A DNA stretch of 64,000 bases from Qipengyuania sphaerica (GTDB lineage Bacteria > Pseudomonadota > Alphaproteobacteria > Sphingomonadales > Sphingomonadaceae): assembly GCF_019711595.1 (NCBI RefSeq), contig NZ_JAIGNR010000004.1, positions 1-64,000 of the forward strand. Direction: 5' to 3'. Within the stretch, counting starts at the first letter, position 1, and the number at the start of each line of letters is the position of its first letter. The notes under the pieces were generated by a model that did no database searches, was not told the origin of the DNA, and was given only the letters and a program-made list of their open reading frames with translations. Shown here one piece after another: positions 59,562-64,000 of this stretch. A program made the translations under genes and the position numbers.

Positions 59562-60276
59562 CCGTCAACGCCTCCTCGGTGGGCTTGATATGTGCAGGCG
59601 TGCCGACTTCGTACCACATGCCGGTGAAGGCAACGCCGAACAGCCGGTCTTCCTCGATCGCGCGGTCCCACAATATGTTGGTCGAGAACTTGCCCTCGGG
59701 CGCCTCGCGCAGCAGGCGGTGCGAGACCAGCTGGATGCCGGTGTATATGAAGGGGGCGATGCGGTCGGGTTTCTTGCGGCTCAGCCTCCCGGCGGCGTCC
59801 ATGTAGAAATCGCCCGTCCCGTCGAAATTGCGCGCGCGGGCGTGGGTGACGACAAGCAGCAGCGCGTCCATCCGCTCGGGGTCCCAGGCTGCGGAGAGGT
59901 CGGCAAAGGCATTACGCGGCCCGTCGAGCCAGATGCTGTCTGCATTGCAGGCGAAGAAGGGGTCGGGCAGCACGCCCGCATCGCGCGCCTTCACCATGCC
60001 GCCGCCGGTCTCCAGCAGCAGTTCGCGCTCGTCGGAGAAGGTTATGGCGGGGCATTTCCTGCCGCCGATATGCGCTTCGATATTCTCGGCGAGGTAATGG
60101 ACGTTCACCACCGCCTTCTCGATCCCCGCATCCTCGATCCGGTCGAGCGCGCGGTCGATCAGCGGCTTGCCCGCCACGCGTACCATCGGCTTGGGCGTAG
60201 TGGCGGTGAGCGGGCGCATGCGCTTTCCCAGCCCTGCGGCCATCAGCATGGCGGTATCGCTGACGAGTTTGGTCAC
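59554..60276 (-). CDS. murU: N-acetylmuramate alpha-1-phosphate uridylyltransferase
   Basis: A sugar-phosphate nucleotidyltransferase, 240 residues, with AAGLGKRMRPLT (about residues 13-24) and PKPMVRVAGKPLIDR. Next to AmgK this is MurU, which makes UDP-MurNAc from MurNAc-1-phosphate in the peptidoglycan-recycling bypass that evades MurA and so lowers fosfomycin sensitivity in species that have it. The GTG at 60276 overlaps the amgK stop (GTGA). Identification rests on the pairing as well as the fold. Confidence 0.87.
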   Translation of the reverse strand: MTKLVSDTAMLMAAGLGKRMRPLTATTPKPMVRVAGKPLIDRALDRIEDAGIEKAVVNVHYLAENIEAHIGGRKCPAITFSDERELLLETGGGMVKARDAGVLPDPFFACNADSIWLDGPRNAFADLSAAWDPERMDALLLVVTHARARNFDGTGDFYMDAAGRLSRKKPDRIAPFIYTGIQLVSHRLLREAPEGKFSTNILWDRAIEEDRLFGVAFTGMWYEVGTPAHIKPTEEALTGG

Positions 60277-61262
60277 GCGATCTTGCCTCCGTGCGCATCG
60301 CGCAATTCCTGCGGGATATTGGCGTCGAACCACGCGGCCACCGGCGCCATCGCTTCATGCGCGAGGTCGCGCTCCATCGCCTTCCACACGCGCGGGATCA
60401 TGTCGAGATAGCGCGGCTTGCCGTCGCGCTTGTAGAGACGGGTGAAGATGCCGACGATCTTCGCGTTCCGCTGAGCGCCGAGCCGCGCATAGTCAGCCTC
60501 GAAATGCACGCCCGGATCGGCAGCAGCGCGATAGCGTCCCATCATCTCGCATTCGAGATCTTCGGAGACATCGCGGCGCGCATCCTGCAACAGGCTGACG
60601 AGATCGTAGGCCGCGTGGCCCACCAGCGCGTCCTGGAAATCGATCAGCCCCTGTTCGCCCGCAAGCTTGCCTTCTTCGAGAAGCATGATGTTCTCGGCAT
60701 GGTAATCGCGCAGCACGGTGACGCCGGGGTCCTGGCGCGGCAGCATGGGCGACAGGGCCGCTTCCCACGCCTCGGTCCAGCCCGCCTCGTCGACATTCAG
60801 TCCGACTGCCGGGCAATACCATTCGATGAACAGCGCCGCCTCGCGCTGGTAGACCGCCATGTCGTAAGGATCGAAGGGTCCGGCAGGCAGGCGGTGGAGC
60901 TGCACCAGCGTATCGATCGCCTTGGCGTAGATATCGCGCTCGTCATGCGGGTGGTCGTCGATCCACTCCTTCATGCGCGTATCGCCGAAATCCTCGGTCA
61001 GCACCCAGCCCTTGGCTGCGTCCTCGCGGTAGATTTCGGGGCCGCGCATCCCGTTTTCGTTGAGCCACTGCGCCACGTGGAGGAAAGGCTTCGGGTCCTC
61101 GTGCGGCGGCGGCGCGTGCATCAGCATCGCGCTCTTGTCGCCGCGGCGGATGCGGAAATAGCGGCGGAAGCTGGCATCGCCGACCAGAGGGGCGATTTCG
61201 GCACCTTCCCAGCGGGTTGCGCCGAGGAAATCCTGGATGTCTTCGAGTCTGGCTTCGCTCAT
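60273..61262 (-). CDS. amgK: anomeric MurNAc/GlcNAc kinase
   Basis: An aminoglycoside-phosphotransferase-fold kinase, 329 residues, with the catalytic HxxxN loop in VLRDYHAENIML and the metal-binding LIDFQDALVGH. In the conserved tsaE-amgK-murU order it is AmgK, phosphorylating MurNAc and GlcNAc at the anomeric carbon for recycling. The ATG at 61262 overlaps the tsaE stop (ATGA); a TTG at 61280 is in frame but less likely. Confidence 0.87.
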   Translation of the reverse strand: MSEARLEDIQDFLGATRWEGAEIAPLVGDASFRRYFRIRRGDKSAMLMHAPPPHEDPKPFLHVAQWLNENGMRGPEIYREDAAKGWVLTEDFGDTRMKEWIDDHPHDERDIYAKAIDTLVQLHRLPAGPFDPYDMAVYQREAALFIEWYCPAVGLNVDEAGWTEAWEAALSPMLPRQDPGVTVLRDYHAENIMLLEEGKLAGEQGLIDFQDALVGHAAYDLVSLLQDARRDVSEDLECEMMGRYRAAADPGVHFEADYARLGAQRNAKIVGIFTRLYKRDGKPRYLDMIPRVWKAMERDLAHEAMAPVAAWFDANIPQELRDAHGGKIA

Positions 61263-61696
61263 GGCATGCGGCTTTGCCAAGCCTCGCCTCCCTTCACAAT
61301 GGCTTGTCTGCCCTCGCGCACCGTTTCCAGCGTGATTGCGAGGCAGCCTGGCTCATGGTCGAAGCCGCCCGCGTGATCCGGCCATTCGGCGATCAGGGCC
61401 GCCCCTTCGCGATAATCGTCGAGCCCGATCTCCTCCGCTTCGGAAGGATGTTCGAGCCGGTAGAAATCGGCGTGGACCAGTGGGACGCGCAGATGGTCGT
61501 AGGTCTCGACGATGGTGAAGGTCGGCGAGGGAACTTCGCCATCATGCCCCAGCGCCGCGATGATTGCGCGGGCGAGCGTGGTCTTGCCGGCCCCCAAACC
61601 GCCGGTCAGCGCGACGACATCGCCCGGCCTGAGCTGCGCGGCAATGCGCCGTCCGAACGCTTCCATCGCATCGAGGTCGGGCAGGTCTTCTCTCAC
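61259..61696 (-). CDS. tsaE: tRNA t6A biosynthesis ATPase TsaE
   Basis: TsaE, the P-loop ATPase that cycles the TsaBD complex making threonylcarbamoyladenosine at tRNA position 37. Walker A is GGLGAGKTT at residues 32-40, followed by SPTFTIVETY and the HADFYRLEHPSEAEEIGL segment. The 145 residues are normal. The GTG at 61696 overlaps the stop of the divL-like gene, so all five genes from divL to addB are chained by overlapping codons. Confidence 0.95.
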   Translation of the reverse strand: MREDLPDLDAMEAFGRRIAAQLRPGDVVALTGGLGAGKTTLARAIIAALGHDGEVPSPTFTIVETYDHLRVPLVHADFYRLEHPSEAEEIGLDDYREGAALIAEWPDHAGGFDHEPGCLAITLETVREGRQAIVKGGEAWQSRMP

Positions 61697-64000
61697 GGCA
61701 GGGTGATCGTCGCCGTCGTACCGGCATTCTTGCGCGTCTGGAATTCGAGCGTCCCGCCATGCGCCTCGACCAGCTGGCGGGCGAGCGGGATGCCGAGGCC
61801 GTGGCGGCGCTCGATCCCCTTGCCGTCCTTGCTCATGCGGATACCTTCAAGTGCGCGGGCAAGCTCGTGCTGGCTCATGCCCTCGCCATTGTCCGAGATC
61901 GCGATGCGGTTAAGCCCCCGCCGCTTGGCGATATCGATCAGGATGCGACCGCCGCGCGGCGTATGGGCAACGGCATTGTCGAGCAGCTGGCCGATGGCGC
62001 GCTGCAATTGCTGGCGGTCGGCTTCAACCGTCTTGTTGGCATTGCCCTTGAGATCGAGCGTCAGCCCGGCGCCAAGGATGGCTTCCTCGCGCTTCCTCAC
62101 GATCTGTTCGATGAAGGGCAGGAGTTCGACCTTGGTCTTGCGCAGCGGCATCAACCCCGCCTCGGACTGCGAGAGGTCGAGCACGTTTTCGACCTGCTCG
62201 GTCAGCTTGCCGACCGACATCGTGATGGCCTGGACATATTCCTTGGCCTGCGGGGTCAATTCGCCCGCGATCCCCTGGCTGAGCAGTTCCGCGAAACCGC
62301 CGATCGATGTCAGCGGGGTGCGGAATTCGTACGACATATTGGCAAGGAAGCGGGTCATGACCGCATCCGCCTCTTCCAGCGCACGGTTGCGTTCGCGCAG
62401 CGCCTGCTCGGCCTGCTGCGAGGCGGTCACGTCGAGCACGGTCAGAAGCCCGTTCCCATCGGGTAGCGGCACGCCGGCATAGGTCAGCGTGCGTCCGTCG
62501 GCGAGTTCGATCCGGCCTTCGCGCGGTTTGCGGTCTAGCGTGGCGGCGCGGATGGTCTGCCCGATCTGCGAAATCTCGCGCGGTTCGGCCAGTTGCTTGG
62601 CGATTTCCTCGAGCAGCTGTTCGGCCTGCGGGTGTCCGTCGAGCACTTCGCCCTCGAGGCCCCATGCAATGGGGAAGCCGCGGTTCCACAGTTCGAGATG
62701 CCCGTCGGGCGCGAACACGGCGAGCGCTTCGAACAGGCTGTCGAAGGTGGCGGTACGGGTGCGCAGCAGCGTGTCGCGCGTGGCGGACAGGGCGAGCTGT
62801 TCCGTGCGGTCCTCGGCGATAAGCACCAGCCCGCCATCGGGCAGCGGCTGCGAAACGAGGCGCAAATGCGTGCTGTCGGGCAGCGGCCACTGGTGGTCTT
62901 CGGGCTCGTCGCGCAAAAACCAGTCGGCCAGTTCCTTGCGCCATGCGGGGAAGTCGCGAACTTCGGGAATGCGCCCGTTTTCGCGCGCAATCATCAGCAT
63001 CTGGTCGAAGCGGATGCGCTCGGCCACCACGCCGGGCGGTAGCGAGAAAACACGGTGGAATGGCTGGTTCGCGAATGTCATGCGCTGCTGCGCATCGAAC
63101 TGCGCAACGCCGATGGACAGCTGGTCGAGCATCGAGCGCTGCGCTTCGCGGAAAGCGCGGAATTCGCGCGCCTGTTCTTCCATTTCCTCGATGTCGATCG
63201 CGTAACCCGCGATGCCTTCGCCCGATAGCGGCAAGTCGGTGACGCGCACGGTGCGGCGCGCGTTGTTGATCGTAGCGGACAGGATGCGCTCGATCGGCTG
63301 GCGACGGTCTGCTGCCTGCTGGGCCACCTGCGCGGCGCTTCGCCCGCCTACCTGTTCGACAAGTTCGACCTGGTCGGCGACGACCTGGTCCGCGCTATCA
63401 GCGCCCACAGCCTCGACATAGGCCTTGTTGACGAGCCGCAACTGCATGTCCGCGCCGCGAAACCACATGGGCATGGGCGCGGCTTCGATCAGCCCGACCA
63501 GCGCGCCGAAATCGTCCCGCGCGCGGGCCGCTTCCTCGCCGAGGCGGGCGAGTTCGTCTTCGGTTTCGGTGAAGTCGAATACCCAGATCAGCGCCGCGCC
63601 GCTGGGCGAAACGGCGGGGTCAGCCAGCGCACCGCGCAGCGCGAGCGACTTGCGCGATCCGGGCGGGCGGAGTGCCATCTTGAAGGGCTTGGCGCTTTTC
63701 TGCGTGCGGCGGACATGGGCGGATAGGCGTTCGACCTGTTCCTCCGACAGGCCGCGATCGTCCTGCCCTGCCAGTTCGGAAAGATATTCGGGGACCTTGT
63801 CGAGCCCGACCCAGCGGGCGAACCGGTCGGGCGCCTCGATCCGGCCGTCGGCGCGCACCAGCAGCGGAATCGCGGGGCCGTCCTCGACCATGCGCGAAAG
63901 GCGGCGGGCCGCCTTGCGATGCGCCTCAGCCGCGCGCGTCTCGCGGGCCGCCCGCAGCATCAAGACCACCGCACCGCCGGTCCATAGCGCGAGCAGCAGG
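61693..64000 (-). CDS. divL: DivL-like tyrosine pseudo-histidine-kinase (5' end outside window)
   Basis: A large PAS-containing sensor kinase, open beyond the right edge of the window; from the ATG at 63969 it is 758 residues, preceded in frame by a membrane-helix-like LLLALWTGGAVVL. Several PAS-like domains precede a DHp domain whose phosphoacceptor motif reads SYEFRTPL: Tyr, at about residue 547, replaces the histidine of SHELRTPL. Caulobacter DivL has the same change (Y550) and size, where it controls CckA and the cell cycle. The ATPase lobe is complete: QLLDNAVAHTPRGG, DNGEGM and HGLGIPLARQLVEAHGG. The true start lies outside the window. Confidence 0.85.
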   Translation of the reverse strand, partial: LLLALWTGGAVVLMLRAARETRAAEAHRKAARRLSRMVEDGPAIPLLVRADGRIEAPDRFARWVGLDKVPEYLSELAGQDDRGLSEEQVERLSAHVRRTQKSAKPFKMALRPPGSRKSLALRGALADPAVSPSGAALIWVFDFTETEDELARLGEEAARARDDFGALVGLIEAAPMPMWFRGADMQLRLVNKAYVEAVGADSADQVVADQVELVEQVGGRSAAQVAQQAADRRQPIERILSATINNARRTVRVTDLPLSGEGIAGYAIDIEEMEEQAREFRAFREAQRSMLDQLSIGVAQFDAQQRMTFANQPFHRVFSLPPGVVAERIRFDQMLMIARENGRIPEVRDFPAWRKELADWFLRDEPEDHQWPLPDSTHLRLVSQPLPDGGLVLIAEDRTEQLALSATRDTLLRTRTATFDSLFEALAVFAPDGHLELWNRGFPIAWGLEGEVLDGHPQAEQLLEEIAKQLAEPREISQIGQTIRAATLDRKPREGRIELADGRTLTYAGVPLPDGNGLLTVLDVTASQQAEQALRERNRALEEADAVMTRFLANMSYEFRTPLTSIGGFAELLSQGIAGELTPQAKEYVQAITMSVGKLTEQVENVLDLSQSEAGLMPLRKTKVELLPFIEQIVRKREEAILGAGLTLDLKGNANKTVEADRQQLQRAIGQLLDNAVAHTPRGGRILIDIAKRRGLNRIAISDNGEGMSQHELARALEGIRMSKDGKGIERRHGLGIPLARQLVEAHGGTLEFQTRKNAGTTATITLP

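Overview
The window is a GC-rich chromosomal segment that looks like an alphaproteobacterium of the Sphingomonadales, most likely Erythrobacteraceae. The reasons are the gene order (mdh, sucD, sucA, sucB, lpd; a compact ribosomal block with tuf, fusA, rpsG and rpsL; tsaE, amgK, murU, addB, addA, trxA), a DivL-type tyrosine pseudokinase, frequent GTG starts and many GTGA/ATGA stop-start overlaps. The taxon is inferred from this read-through, not from a database search. No rRNA, tRNA, CRISPR array or transposase was seen.

Layout. Positions 62-4837: a GH24 lysozyme, an RNA 2',3'-cyclic phosphodiesterase, a small lipoprotein and an M3 peptidyl-dipeptidase. Positions 4863-9542 (minus strand): a cobalamin riboswitch followed by a translationally coupled btuB-btuF-btuC-btuD uptake operon. 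Positions 9843-18913: a small hypothetical gene, then a TCA-cycle operon (mdh, a small membrane protein, sucD, sucA, sucB, lpd) ending in a divergent SEDS-like membrane protein and an intrinsic terminator. sucC is absent from the window. Positions 18917-25163: an M49-like lipoprotein peptidase, an amidase, a PepSY membrane protein, a TRIC-family channel and two secreted paralogues with D/R/Y-rich repeats.

Positions 25190-47393 (minus strand) hold the ribosomal supercluster: rpsL-rpsG-fusA-tuf, then rpsJ through rpmD, then rplO-secY-adk, then rpsM-rpsK-rpoA-rplQ. It is split by non-ribosomal DNA. An SGNH hydrolase and a decayed acyltransferase-3 remnant sit between rpmD and rplO, and a secreted SRPBCC protein sits between adk and rpsM. 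Three of its transcription units (rpsL, rpsJ, rpsM) have promoter-like sequences with a GCGCGC discriminator followed by a terminator-like hairpin inside the leader, which suggests shared stringent control plus attenuation.

Positions 47743-50683 are accessory. One long AT-richer gene encodes a restriction-endonuclease-like N-terminus joined to a PIN-like domain that keeps four acidic residues, a possible defence nuclease, and it ends next to the rpsL promoter. Beside it, a terminase-small-subunit-like HTH gene is bracketed by a 20-bp inverted repeat plus outer hairpins. Positions 50715-64000 are housekeeping: two GNAT acetyltransferases, a LysR regulator, trxA, the AddAB recombination nuclease, the AmgK-MurU muropeptide-recycling pair, tsaE, and a DivL-like kinase that runs off the right edge.
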